Part shown: positions 9,055 through 17,397 of the stretch, in pieces
Layout: each line of letters starts with the position of its first letter
How positions within the stretch are numbered: the first letter of the stretch is position 1
Origin: Paraburkholderia acidipaludis NBRC 101816
GTDB lineage: Bacteria > Pseudomonadota > Gammaproteobacteria > Burkholderiales > Burkholderiaceae
NCBI RefSeq assembly: GCF_000684975.1
Contig: NZ_BAXZ01000013.1
Span: 1-64,000, forward strand
Length of the DNA stretch: 64,000 nucleotides
Direction of reading: 5' to 3'
Notes under the pieces: generated by a model
What the model saw: the letters and a program-made list of their open reading frames with translations, nothing else
The model's database searches: none
Told to the model about the DNA's origin: nothing
Position numbers and translations under genes: made by a program

Positions 9055-9792
9055 GTGAAGTCCACGTCACAAGGCGCTTCCCCTGCAATAGCGTCCAGAG
9101 CAAATTACCGCCTGGCCGGCGTAACGGTGATTGTCGCAGCGCTGCATCTGGCGCTCGCGGCACTCGTGCTGACGAAGCGCGATCAAACCCCTGTCGTCGC
9201 GCCGGAATCTCATGTGATCACCGCCGAACTGCTGCAACCGGAACCGGTTGCAGCAGCCACGGCAATTCAGTCGACGCCAGTCGTCCCGCCGAAGTCCGCA
9301 CCAGTCGTCGCGCGAGCAAAACCGAAGGAACGAAGCGAACCGAAGCCGAAACTCTCCCCGGCTCCTGGAGCGCACACGCCGGTTCCATCGCACCAACGGG
9401 TGCAAACTCAGGCACCCATCGCTTCGCCCCCGCCGCCGACGGCATCCGCGGCGGCATCGGAGCCGGTATCCGGGACCTCGTTGTCAGGCAAATCTGTGAT
9501 GGCCCTGAACGTGCCGAAGAACGTCTCTCACCTCGACTGCCGGATAGTCGCACCCGACTATCCGGCCCGGTCGAAACGACTCGGTGAAACTGGCACAGCA
9601 TACGTTCGTTTCGTAGTCGGCCTCACCGGCCAGATTGAAGACGTCGAACTGAAGCAGAGCAGTGGGTTCGACCGCCTCGACGCCGCGGCACTCGACGCGA
9701 TGCACGCAAGCTCGTGCAAGCCATACCTGGAGAATGGCGTGCCGGTGCGCGCCACCTATACACAACCCTTCTACTTTGCTTTAGGTGATTGA
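9055..9792 (+). CDS. tonB: TonB energy transducer
   Basis: A 245-residue TonB family protein. It has one N-terminal membrane helix (about residues 17-39), a long Pro/Ala/Lys-rich periplasmic linker (about 50-140), and the C-terminal domain with YPARSKRLGETGTAYVRFVV and the closing TQPFYFAL. It links the ExbB-ExbD proton motor to the receptor's TonB box. The GTG at 9055 was chosen because AGGA lies 7 nt upstream and it places the helix at the N-terminus; the open frame extends further upstream but overlaps the thioredoxin-like gene. It belongs to a tonB-exbB-exbD set, probably dedicated to the receptor at 5074. Confidence 0.88.
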   Translation: MKSTSQGASPAIASRANYRLAGVTVIVAALHLALAALVLTKRDQTPVVAPESHVITAELLQPEPVAAATAIQSTPVVPPKSAPVVARAKPKERSEPKPKLSPAPGAHTPVPSHQRVQTQAPIASPPPPTASAAASEPVSGTSLSGKSVMALNVPKNVSHLDCRIVAPDYPARSKRLGETGTAYVRFVVGLTGQIEDVELKQSSGFDRLDAAALDAMHASSCKPYLENGVPVRATYTQPFYFALGD

Positions 9793-9823
9793 AGCTGGCA
9801 GACCGCTCGCACAAGGAATTGCA

Positions 9824-10549
9824 ATGCAAAACTATGGGATTGCCCATTTATGGGCGCAAGGAGATTTCGTGACGCGTGCCATCGCGGTCACGCTCATGAT
9901 CATGTCGATCCTTTCATGGAGCGTGATCGCCGTAAAAGCATGGAATGTCGTTGCACTGAAGCGACTGACAAGGAGTGCCGAACAATCGTTCTGGTACTCG
10001 GATGACTTCGCCGAAGGTATCGCAAAACTTGATAGCGGCACGCGCGGCGACAACCCGTTCCTCGCGCTGGCGCTGTCGGGCCAGGAAGCCGCGAGACATC
10101 ATCGGCAGACGCAGCAACAGTTGCGCGACCGCATGGACGTTTCGGATTGGATAACGCGCTGTCTCAAGGACACCATGGACGATTCGGTTGCGAAAATGCA
10201 GAGCGGTCTCGCCATCCTCGCCTCGATCGGCAGTACGGCCCCGTTCGTTGGCCTGTTCGGCACGGTATGGGGCATCTATCATGCGCTGCTGGTTATCGGC
10301 GAGACGGGCCAGACGTCCATTGGCGCGGTCGCTGGCCCGGTTGGAGAGGCGCTGATCATGACGGCATTCGGACTCTTCGCCGCCATTCCAGCCGTGCTCG
10401 GTTACAACGCGCTCACACGCGCGAACCGGAGCATCGTGACCCGATTGAACCGATTTGCGCATAGCCTGCATGCATTCTTCGTAACGGGTGAGCGGCTGTC
10501 GCCGATGAACGGCGATCTGCGCGTGGCCGCGCGGCGACAATGGCGGTAA
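9824..10549 (+). CDS. exbB: ExbB/MotA/TolQ-type proton channel subunit
   Basis: A 241-residue inner membrane protein with the ExbB layout. There is one N-terminal helix (AVTLMIMSILSWSVIAVKA), a large cytoplasmic segment, then the two conserved helices (ASIGSTAPFVGLFGTVWGIYHAL and VAGPVGEALIMTAFGLFAAIPAVLGYN). The hallmark segment GSTAPFVGLFGTVWGI is intact. Together with ExbD it converts proton flow into TonB motion. The ATG at 9824 follows AAGGAA, so the track's earlier ATG at 9785, inside tonB, is rejected. exbD starts 15 nt downstream, which makes one operon. Confidence 0.92.
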   Translation: MQNYGIAHLWAQGDFVTRAIAVTLMIMSILSWSVIAVKAWNVVALKRLTRSAEQSFWYSDDFAEGIAKLDSGTRGDNPFLALALSGQEAARHHRQTQQQLRDRMDVSDWITRCLKDTMDDSVAKMQSGLAILASIGSTAPFVGLFGTVWGIYHALLVIGETGQTSIGAVAGPVGEALIMTAFGLFAAIPAVLGYNALTRANRSIVTRLNRFAHSLHAFFVTGERLSPMNGDLRVAARRQWR

Positions 10550-10564
10550 TGGCAGAGGTTTCCA

Positions 10565-10984
10565 ATGGCAACGAATCCCTTTACCAACGATGAGGACGAT
10601 GGCTTGATGAGTGAAATCAACATGACGCCGCTAGTCGATGTCATGCTCGTCCTGCTGATCGTGTTCATGGTGACGATACCCGTGATCCATCACGCGGTTC
10701 GAATCGATCTGCCTCGTGCGAGCAGTCAGAGGGAGGACACAAAGCCCACCCACGTCGATGTCACGATCAAGGCGGACGGCACGGTGTTGTGGAACGGCAT
10801 GCCTGTCGACGAAAACACATTGCGTGGAAAGATTGCGACGGCTGCGCAGGCTCAGCCGCAACCGGAACTGCATCTGAGCGCGGATCGCAGGGTCATGTAT
10901 GAGAAAGTCGCACAGATCATGTCGGCGGCTCAGCGTGGAGGACTCGCGAAGATCGGCTTCGTAACTGCTCCGGAGCCAAAATGA
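10565..10984 (+). CDS. exbD: ExbD/TolR-type proton channel subunit
   Basis: A 139-residue protein with a short cytoplasmic N-terminus, one membrane helix (about 23-43) and a periplasmic domain. The motif EINMTPLVDVMLVLLIVFMV contains the essential Asp at residue 25, the same position as in E. coli ExbD. It pairs with the upstream exbB, 15 nt away. It completes a self-contained motor for the copper receptor. The likely ribosome site is AGAGG, 7 nt before the ATG. Confidence 0.92.
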   Translation: MATNPFTNDEDDGLMSEINMTPLVDVMLVLLIVFMVTIPVIHHAVRIDLPRASSQREDTKPTHVDVTIKADGTVLWNGMPVDENTLRGKIATAAQAQPQPELHLSADRRVMYEKVAQIMSAAQRGGLAKIGFVTAPEPK

Positions 10985-11048
10985 AATCTCGCCGATGCCT
11001 GGCGACAATTGATGTTGTCCTGATTCCCTCCCGAATTCCAGACAGGAG

Positions 11049-11463
11049 ATGAACCATACACGGCGTTCTTCGCTCGATCACGATTGTCTTTCTTTTTTTG
11101 CGATGTCGCTCTCCGCATTGCTGGATTCGCTCGATGCTGGGCGACGTGCCGTCAGGTGGCTATTTCAAGCTGATGAACATGAGCGATAATCCAGTCGGCT
11201 TTGTAGGCGCCAGCACGGATGCGTTCGGTATGAACATACCGCATCAGACGCAGACCAACGGTTCCATCTCGAAAATGATCATGGTGGACAAGGCTACTGT
11301 ACCCGCCACCGGAACGCTCGCATTCGCGCCGGGCGGCTATCACGTCATGTTTGAAATGATGAGGAAGCCGCTTGCGGTCGGCTCGACGATTCCCGTGACA
11401 TTCACGTTCAGCGACGGCGAGAAAATTCAGGTGCGGTGCGTTGTGAAAAACGCGGCGGGATAA
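11049..11463 (+). pseudogene. PCu(A)C-type copper chaperone, 5' end apparently broken
   Basis: The frame read from 11098 to 11463 encodes a clear PCu(A)C (DUF461) core: WIRSMLGDVPSGGYFKLMN, then a copper site with the exact spacing H-x10-M-x21-H-x-M (H49, M60, H82, M84 of that frame) and APGGYHVMFEMM. Such proteins bind periplasmic copper and deliver it to cytochrome oxidase or importers. The ATG at 11049 has an AGGAG immediately upstream but is out of frame with the core. Recognisable signal-peptide fragments alternate between two frames across a T-rich run (about 11085-11098), and the usual residues between signal and CWIR are missing. Either the gene is decayed or it initiates unusually, for example at the ATA at 11056. 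It is the last gene of the copper operon. Confidence 0.6.
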
Positions 11464-11490
11464 TAAGCGCATCCGCATGTTGGTGAGTTG

Positions 11491-11519
11491 GCCGCCAGAC
11501 ATCGCCCGGACCTGGCGGC
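11491..11519. terminator. Stem-loop after the copper operon
   Basis: A perfect 8-bp inverted repeat (GCCGCCAG / CTGGCGGC) with a 13-nt loop lies 28 nt after the chaperone frame. There is no U-tract, so intrinsic termination is uncertain. The rest of 11464-11871 shows no gene I can support. Confidence 0.35.
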
Positions 11520-11871
11520 TGGTTGAGTTCATAAACCGGCCGCCCGATTTGCTGAAATTGGTAGACCGCTTCGGGTCGTTTATGCTACCTGCGTGAGAGC
11601 CCATGCCCGAGGCAATCTTCGCGCTCAATCGTCGGTCGCTAGCCGGCTGCGGTGTCCATTCCATCTCGGCCAGTTCCGGACTGTCGACACGACACCGTGC
11701 ATCGCCAACAATCTGCGACAAGTTACCTAACTGACCAAATCGTCGCGATAACATGATTTCAATACCTGCTGAGGGTTACAAAATTCGGGCTAACCATCGA
11801 TTCAAGCTGGCCTGAACATTGGTGGGTGATCCGCAACCGCGCGGGCGCTGGATCGCGGGCCTGCTTCGCAG

Positions 11872-12219
11872 TCAGTCCTGAACGATCCAGAATGCCATCA
11901 GACAAAGCACGACACACGCCGCGAAAGACGCTTTGTTCAGTGCCAATCCGAACCAGAGGATAAATCCGTACCCCCTGAAGATCGGCGGAAGCACCGCTGT
12001 CAGCCGCCCCCAGCGCATCTTCCCGAGCACGCCCCCAAGCGCAACAAGCAGAGAGTAGGCCGCCCAGGCCGGGCCGCCACAGGCGAGGCCGATGTCCCCC
12101 AGATTCGGTGCGACCAGCAATACCGCCGTTGGGGCGGCCACGACGAGCCACGCCAGCAGCGCCGCGCGATGCACGCGTTTCGACCTCGCGACAATCCCAC
12201 CACAGACCTGCTGCACCAT
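11872..12219 (-). CDS. Small hypothetical membrane protein
   Basis: A protein of about 115 residues from the ATG at 12219. It has up to four hydrophobic segments (AALLAWLVVAAPTAVLLV; AWAAYSLLVALGGVLG; IFRGYGFILWFGLAL; AACVVLCLMAFWIV), so it is probably an inner membrane protein. I do not recognise the family. No ribosome site is visible, and the first 25 residues overlap the end of a decayed CobW-type gene in another frame. The true N-terminus may therefore be lost or lie further in. It could equally be the surviving C-terminus of a longer gene. Confidence 0.4.
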   Translation of the reverse strand: MVQQVCGGIVARSKRVHRAALLAWLVVAAPTAVLLVAPNLGDIGLACGGPAWAAYSLLVALGGVLGKMRWGRLTAVLPPIFRGYGFILWFGLALNKASFAACVVLCLMAFWIVQD

Positions 12220-12640
12220 GGCGGCACACTGCGCCGGCCTGCGACCACGATCCGACGTGGGTCGGCCGGCTCGCAAGCCAGAAAAAACCCTTCGAGCGCA
12301 CGACTCCCGGCCATTCGCTGTTGACGAGATCCCAGAAACGTTGCGGATGCATCGGTCGCCTCGCGCGCCAGACAAAGCTACGGATGCCGTACTCCTCGGT
12401 TTCCAGCACATGCTCGCCGCGCAGTTCCTTGAGCCATCCTGGCGCCTTTGACGCCTCATCGAAATCGAACAGCTTCGTTCCCAGCACCTTTTCGAGCGGC
12501 ACCTTGCCGAACTCCGCGAATTCGATCTTCGCGCGCGGATTCAGGCCATGCAGGATCGCCACCAGCCGTTCGCAGTCGGCATCGCCGATCAGATCCACCT
12601 TGTTGAGCACGATGGAGGTTTTGGCCCGCGCAAGTGATCA
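12197..12640 (-). pseudogene. Remnant of CobW/COG0523 metal-chaperone GTPase
   Basis: The frame begins at the G4 motif (LNKVDL, residues 2-7 from 12610). It runs through LNPRAKI, the CobW C-terminal domain (YGIRSFVWRARRPMHPQRFWDL) and FFWLASRPTHVGSWSQAG to HGAAGLWW, where homology stops abruptly near 12197. The P-loop (GxxGxGKT), the CXCC metal motif and switch regions that must precede NKVD are absent upstream, so the gene has lost its N-terminal half and its last residues. COG0523 GTPases handle metals such as zinc. Its presence beside a copper operon fits a larger metal-homeostasis region that has partly decayed. Confidence 0.7.
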
Positions 12641-13828
12641 CCTCGAAAGCTTGTTGAGCGCGCAGCGCACGATATGCGCTCCGCAGACAGCCACCTACGG
12701 ATTGGACGGTAGCCTAATTCCCTGGTCGACCGGGGACATAGCCCGGCTGGCGCGGTTGCTTCAGAGTCCGACGTGAACCGACGACGCACCGGTATGAGGA
12801 AGCTGCCCGCAAATTTCATACGGTTGGTCTGCGCGGAGGTAACCAGCTTTGGAACTGGGACCACACCGGCACGCCTGCGTTGTCAGAGAAGAGAATTAGC
12901 GCTTGCTGGCCGCCGCTGCTCGCAGGCAAAGGAACGCCAGGTCGCGCCACCAGTGATTCAATACCGTCCAATGATGCGATAGCGGGTGTCGCGCGCTAAA
13001 CTGCGTCCGGAAAGAACCATGCATAACGCACGCACACACCGAATGCGACGTTGGCAATCACGCCCTCCAAACGAAAAACCATGGACATTCTCGTCAGTTA
13101 CGAACATAGCCTGGCGTCTGCTCCGGAAAAGTTCATTGCTCAGGTTCCCTCACAGCTCGTGAGCAATGTCCCGGCGAACGTTCCGCGTGCCTTGCTGCCC
13201 GAGTACATCGCCAACCTGATCGTCGAGCGCTCCCCGTCAATCGGCAAGATCCGCAATCTCAGGATTCTTTAGGCTCAGCCCTTCCCACTACGTCGGGCGA
13301 ACGCCTGACCATGACTGGCTTCGTGCGATCTCAGGAAACACAGAAGAGATGCTGCTGCCTCACGTCGCGCGCTGGTGGCAACGACGGCTTCTCGCGTCGT
13401 GTGGCGGTGCGTCGACGAGCAACACGACGCGCGTGAGCGATCAGCTCAAAACTCCCGCCCGCAAAACCAAGCGCAAGCCTGAACCGTATCAAACCATCTG
13501 GCCCGGAACCGGACTGTACCCGCAACGATGCACGCAGGTCGAGCCGACGGGCACGGTCCGCGAGTTGCGCCCAGCTCATGCCGGGCCACGAGATCGAGAT
13601 CAGCCGATCGACTGCGTGCGGAACGGCCTCAGGTGCGCAATCGGCAGGCAACGCCAGCGAAACAATCTCGAAGCGATGGGCCATGATATTTAAGGCACGC
13701 GGACACGCGTCCGCGCTTCTTTATGGAAATGCACGATGACGCACAAAGAGAACTGAGCGATCAGTCGTAGCGGGCCGGGATGCAGTGTGGTCCCTGTGAA
13801 GCTCCTTCAGCTACGACTGTATCCTCCG
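12641..13828. other. Gene-poor stretch without a supported gene
   Basis: No gene with family features was recognised. Two short open frames exist: 13081-13272 plus (about 63 residues, beginning MDILVSYEHSL) and 13331-13684 minus (117 residues, Arg-rich). Neither has a clear ribosome site, and both may be chance or remnants. The stretch continues the decayed zone that starts after the copper operon. Confidence 0.45.
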
Positions 13829-14434
13829 TTACGCCGCGGCAACTTCAGGTGTGGTACCGGCTTCCAGTGCAGGCGGTGCCTTTCTGGCGGCGACGTTGCG
13901 GGGCGCCGAAGTCTCTTTCGCTGGCGCCGCGGCTTTGCGCACGCGAGCACCGTTGCCCGGCGCAGCAGCACGTCGGCCAGCCGCTTTCTTCGTAACTGCC
14001 GGCGTGCTGACTGCCTTCTTCGCGACAACACGCTTCGCGGAAACCTTCTTTGCAGGCGCCGCCTTTAAACCGGCATCCTTCTTTTTCGCACCCGCCTCAA
14101 TCAGGAATTTCGAGCGATCCTTCACATCGCGGATCCAGGCCGGTGCGCGTCCACGACCAGTCCACGTTGCGCCCGTTTTCGGATCAGCATATTTGGGAGC
14201 AGCGTGGTGGACGTTCACATGCGGGGTTTTGGCTGCCGCCTTTGCACCCGAAGTCCCCGTTTTTCCGCCGCGCTTTTTTCCGACGAAGCTCTCAATGTCA
14301 GCAATGCTCAGGCCATGCTTGTGCATCAGATCACGGATCTTCGTCAGCCCTTCCGACGTCTGCTTTTCGGCGATCGTCGCTGCCTGTTTCTGCAGCTTCG
14401 CAATTTTCAGATTGATCGCGTCCAGAGTAACCAT
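13829..14434 (-). CDS. H-NS family nucleoid protein with long basic tail
   Basis: A 201-residue H-NS-type DNA-binding protein. The N-terminal coiled-coil oligomerisation region (INLKIAKLQKQAATIAEKQ; about residues 4-50) is followed by a linker. The Burkholderia-type DNA-binding core YADPKTGATWTGRGRAPAWI is near residues 80-100. A tail of about 80 residues very rich in Lys, Ala and Pro follows, resembling histone H1 tails; in other H-NS members the protein ends soon after the core. The ATG at 14434 has AAGGAG 6 nt upstream; the open frame extends to 14527 without a site. Such proteins silence AT-rich or foreign DNA. It sits between decayed and accessory regions. Confidence 0.9.
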   Translation of the reverse strand: MVTLDAINLKIAKLQKQAATIAEKQTSEGLTKIRDLMHKHGLSIADIESFVGKKRGGKTGTSGAKAAAKTPHVNVHHAAPKYADPKTGATWTGRGRAPAWIRDVKDRSKFLIEAGAKKKDAGLKAAPAKKVSAKRVVAKKAVSTPAVTKKAAGRRAAAPGNGARVRKAAAPAKETSAPRNVAARKAPPALEAGTTPEVAAA

Positions 14435-15510
14435 TTCCTGCTCCTTGCTGTGGGGTTTGCCGTTCTTGCAATCCTGGAACTTCCCTGGCAGACCGAAATT
14501 CGGCTTGCCCTTCAGTGTTGATGCCATCGTCGCGGTGGTGATTATGACTTTATCCGTTCACGCGCGCAAATTGCGGGCGCAAGCTCAACGATCTAAAAGC
14601 GAGCGGAAATTGGATGGAGCGCGCCCGGACCTGTTTGACTGTACTGAAACGACTCTTTTGATCATCAAGCGTTACAAAGCAATTCTCGTTGGCTCATCGT
14701 GCTGCCGATTCGCCATCACATGCGAAGTTGTATTCAGCCATCACTCCCCTCATCAACGCGTTCTTTCGCGGACAGCCGCCGAGTCCAAAAACTGAAGGCG
14801 TCACGAAGAGAAATATTTCACAGCGTCGGTCGCTCTGTTGAATAAAAACTCGCCCGCAGAAGGAACGCCAATGGCCAGTGGACTCCGGGGAGCGGTAGCG
14901 AGTCGTGCCGGGCGCAAAGCGTGGTCGTGAGCTGCTATCCGAAAGAAATAGGCAAAACAGTTGGCGCTTTCGCTTCCGCCCGCAGCACGACGTTGGGTGT
15001 GCCTGCGTGGCGCCATCAAGTCTTCGGGCATCGGTTTTCGTATTCATGCCCATATAACGAATCACGCACTATTTGGTGCACCAGTCAGTAACCGTGTACA
15101 GGCGCCGATCCAGAACATCACACATAACACCGGGTGCAATGCAGACGGTCTTTTCCGCGAATCCGCTGCCATGCTGCCAACCCGACAGCACAGCGATACC
15201 GATCGAGGTCAGCATTGCGAAAAGAGCCACCGCCAGGCAGACGAGTTCGTCCAGACGTAGATGGCGCTGAACAGGTACCACCGCGTCTGCCTGCGTGGCA
15301 GTCTGATCGGCGAAGCAATACCGGGCCGCATCTAGTCGGACCGCCTGGCGAACCGGTCTCCCCTGCCAATGCCATTTGCTTGTGTCCTGGACACCGTTAC
15401 CTTGCGGCGCCGCGCGGAACGCGAAGACACGACCAAACGCGGCATTCGGGATGAGTTTGATGCGGGAACGCCCGGCGGCATGCGAGGCGAAGCGATGCCG
15501 ACACCACAAT
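14435..15510. other. Intergenic stretch without a supported gene
   Basis: No recognisable gene family in either strand. A minus frame at 15069-15509 could encode a 146-residue protein with one good membrane helix (ELVCLAVALFAMLTSIGIAVL) and several Cys, but it lacks a clear start signal. It is noted rather than called. The GC content falls in the first part, next to the hns-like promoter. Confidence 0.4.
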
Positions 15511-16302
15511 TCAAACCGTCTTCAGCATCCCGCCGTCGACGAAATACGTCGAGCCGACGCTATAGCTGGCCCGCTCCGAACACAGAAACACGATGAAATC
15601 CGCAAGCTCCTCGGGCGTGGCGAAACGGCGAATGGGCGCGTGCTCGTTGGCGACCTGTTGCAGATGCCCCTCCCAGTCGCCGCCGGTATCCGCCGTCAGC
15701 TGCTTGGCGGTCTTCACCCAGTCGGGCGTGAGCACGAGCCCCGGATTGATCGTGTTGACGCGGATATTGTCCTTGATGACCTCGTTGGCGAGGTTCTTCG
15801 AGAACATCATGAGCGCGGCCTTGGTCACGTTGTAGATCGGTTCATAACCCAGCGGCTGCACCGCGCAAATCGACGCGTTATGCAGGATCGCGCCGCCGCC
15901 GCGCTCGCGCATCGTCGGCACGAAGCCGCGCGCGAGGCGCACGGCGGCCATCACGTGCAGATCCCAGTACGCCTGCCACTTCTCGTCGGGCGCATCCATG
16001 ATCGTTTCGTTGCTGCCGGTGCCCGCGTTGTTGAACAGAATGTCCGTGCCGCCGAACGTGTCCTTCGTGGCATCGACGAGCCGCGCCACGCCCTCCGCAC
16101 TCGACACGTCGCACGCCACCGCCAATGCACGCACGCCGTGACGGGCCGCAATGTCTGCGGCGGCGGCCTCCAGCCGTTCGCGCTGCCGCGCCGCGAGCAC
16201 GAGATGCACGCCTTCGGCTGCGAACGCATCGGCCACGGCAAGGCCGATGCCGACGCTGGCGCCCGTCAATACGGCAACCTTGCCGCGCAGTTTCAGATCC
16301 AT
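15511..16302 (-). CDS. Short-chain dehydrogenase/reductase
   Basis: A 263-residue classical SDR with cofactor motif TGASVGIG (residues 13-20), FNNAG, catalytic Ser in LHNASICA, and Tyr/Lys in YNVTKAALM. It ends with STYFVDGGMLKTV, as in polyol or 3-oxoacyl-type SDRs. It probably oxidises a hydroxyl of the sugar or cyclitol handled by this locus. It is the last gene of the minus-strand arm (dehydrogenase, binding protein, ATPase, permease, RpiR, SDR). The ATG at 16302 has AGGAGA 7 nt upstream; the open frame extends further but without support. Confidence 0.88.
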   Translation of the reverse strand: MDLKLRGKVAVLTGASVGIGLAVADAFAAEGVHLVLAARQRERLEAAAADIAARHGVRALAVACDVSSAEGVARLVDATKDTFGGTDILFNNAGTGSNETIMDAPDEKWQAYWDLHVMAAVRLARGFVPTMRERGGGAILHNASICAVQPLGYEPIYNVTKAALMMFSKNLANEVIKDNIRVNTINPGLVLTPDWVKTAKQLTADTGGDWEGHLQQVANEHAPIRRFATPEELADFIVFLCSERASYSVGSTYFVDGGMLKTV

Positions 16303-16414
16303 CGAACGTCTCCTGTGTCGAGCGCAGCCGCGTGCTTCGTCACTGACTGCGGCCTCATGCAACGGTGCCGAAGCGGGGGTTACGCCGGACTTGCCGAACT
16401 GCGCGCCGGGGCGC

Positions 16415-17272
16415 TCAAATCACGCCCGAGGAACGCATGTCGGCAAGATGGCGCTTCATGTCCTGGACGTCGAGCGCGTGCGCCTCGCCCTTTTTCAGCG
16501 CCACGCTGGTCGAAAGAATGTCGACGATCACGAGCGCCGCGAGCCGCGAGGTCGTCGGCGTATAGACGTCGGTGTTCTCCAGCGTCTCGGCCACCACCGC
16601 CACGTCGCAGTAACGCGTGAGCGGCCCGTGCGAGCCCGTGATCACGACCACGCTCGCGCCGCGCTCCTTCGCCGTGCGCGCCACCTCGATGAGCGAGCGC
16701 GTCGCACCCGTGTTCGAAATCGCCACCACGGCGTCGCCGGCCTTGAGCATGGAAGCCGCGATGAACTGCTGGTGGGAATCCTGATGCGCGATGCAGGGCA
16801 CGCCAAAGAGCGGAAACTTCTGCTGCGCGTCGAGCGCCACGATGCCCGATGCGCCGAAGCCAAAGAACTCGATGCGTTGCGCGGCCGCGAGCAGGTCCAC
16901 CGCACGCCCGATCGCCTCGAAGTCGAGCTTCTTGCGCGCCCAGTCGAGGCTCGTGATCGTGTAGTCGAAGATCTTGGTGGCCACCGTTTCAGGCGCGTCG
17001 GCCGCCGCGAGCACCGAATGCGTGGCAGGCGCGCCCAGCGCGAGGCTCTGCACCGCGCGGATCTTGAATTCCTTGAAGCCGCTGCAGCCGATGGTGGCGC
17101 AAAAACGCAGCACCGTGGGCTCGCTCACCTGCGCAAGCCGCGCAAGCTCGGACAGGCTCAGGTCCGCGATCGTGTGCACGTTGGCGAAAATGTAGTCGGC
17201 AACTTGCCGGCTGCCGCGCCGCAGGTTCGGCCGGGCGCGGTCAATCACTTCAAGAATGTTGTAATCGGGCAC
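16415..17272 (-). CDS. RpiR/MurR family regulator with SIS domain
   Basis: A 285-residue regulator. The N-terminal HTH_6 domain (SRQVADYIFANVHTIADLSLSELARLAQVSEPTVLRFC, given in two parts, residues about 21-57) is followed by a SIS phospho-sugar-binding domain (about 125-260; IEFFGFGASGIVALDAQQKF, VVAISNTGATRSLIEVA, VVVITG). RpiR proteins sense phosphorylated sugars. The GTG start at 17272 follows AAGGA and gives the usual family start; a longer frame upstream is spurious. It lies inside the transport operon and probably controls both divergent arms from the region at 22.6 kb. Confidence 0.9.
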   Translation of the reverse strand: MPDYNILEVIDRARPNLRRGSRQVADYIFANVHTIADLSLSELARLAQVSEPTVLRFCATIGCSGFKEFKIRAVQSLALGAPATHSVLAAADAPETVATKIFDYTITSLDWARKKLDFEAIGRAVDLLAAAQRIEFFGFGASGIVALDAQQKFPLFGVPCIAHQDSHQQFIAASMLKAGDAVVAISNTGATRSLIEVARTAKERGASVVVITGSHGPLTRYCDVAVVAETLENTDVYTPTTSRLAALVIVDILSTSVALKKGEAHALDVQDMKRHLADMRSSGVI

Positions 17273-17397
17273 GCGAAAATTCCTTCGTCGACAGGCTGGC
17301 GCAGCGCCGTGGCCGCATGGCCGCGCGGCGGCCACCACGCAACCACCAGGCAACCACCACGCAGCCGCCGCGCGGTTGCGACGGGTTACGACGCAGT
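17273..17397. repeat. Short CAACCACCA-type direct repeats
   Basis: Within the gap between the permease and the regulator, an 11-nt motif close to GCAACCACCAC recurs three times in tandem (about 17331-17363). It is GC-rich and may be simple slippage. No regulatory role is evident. Confidence 0.35.

Noticed and set aside
11152..11754. 200-residue minus-strand frame
   Set aside because: Half of it is antisense to the PCu(A)C core; no family features, no start signal.
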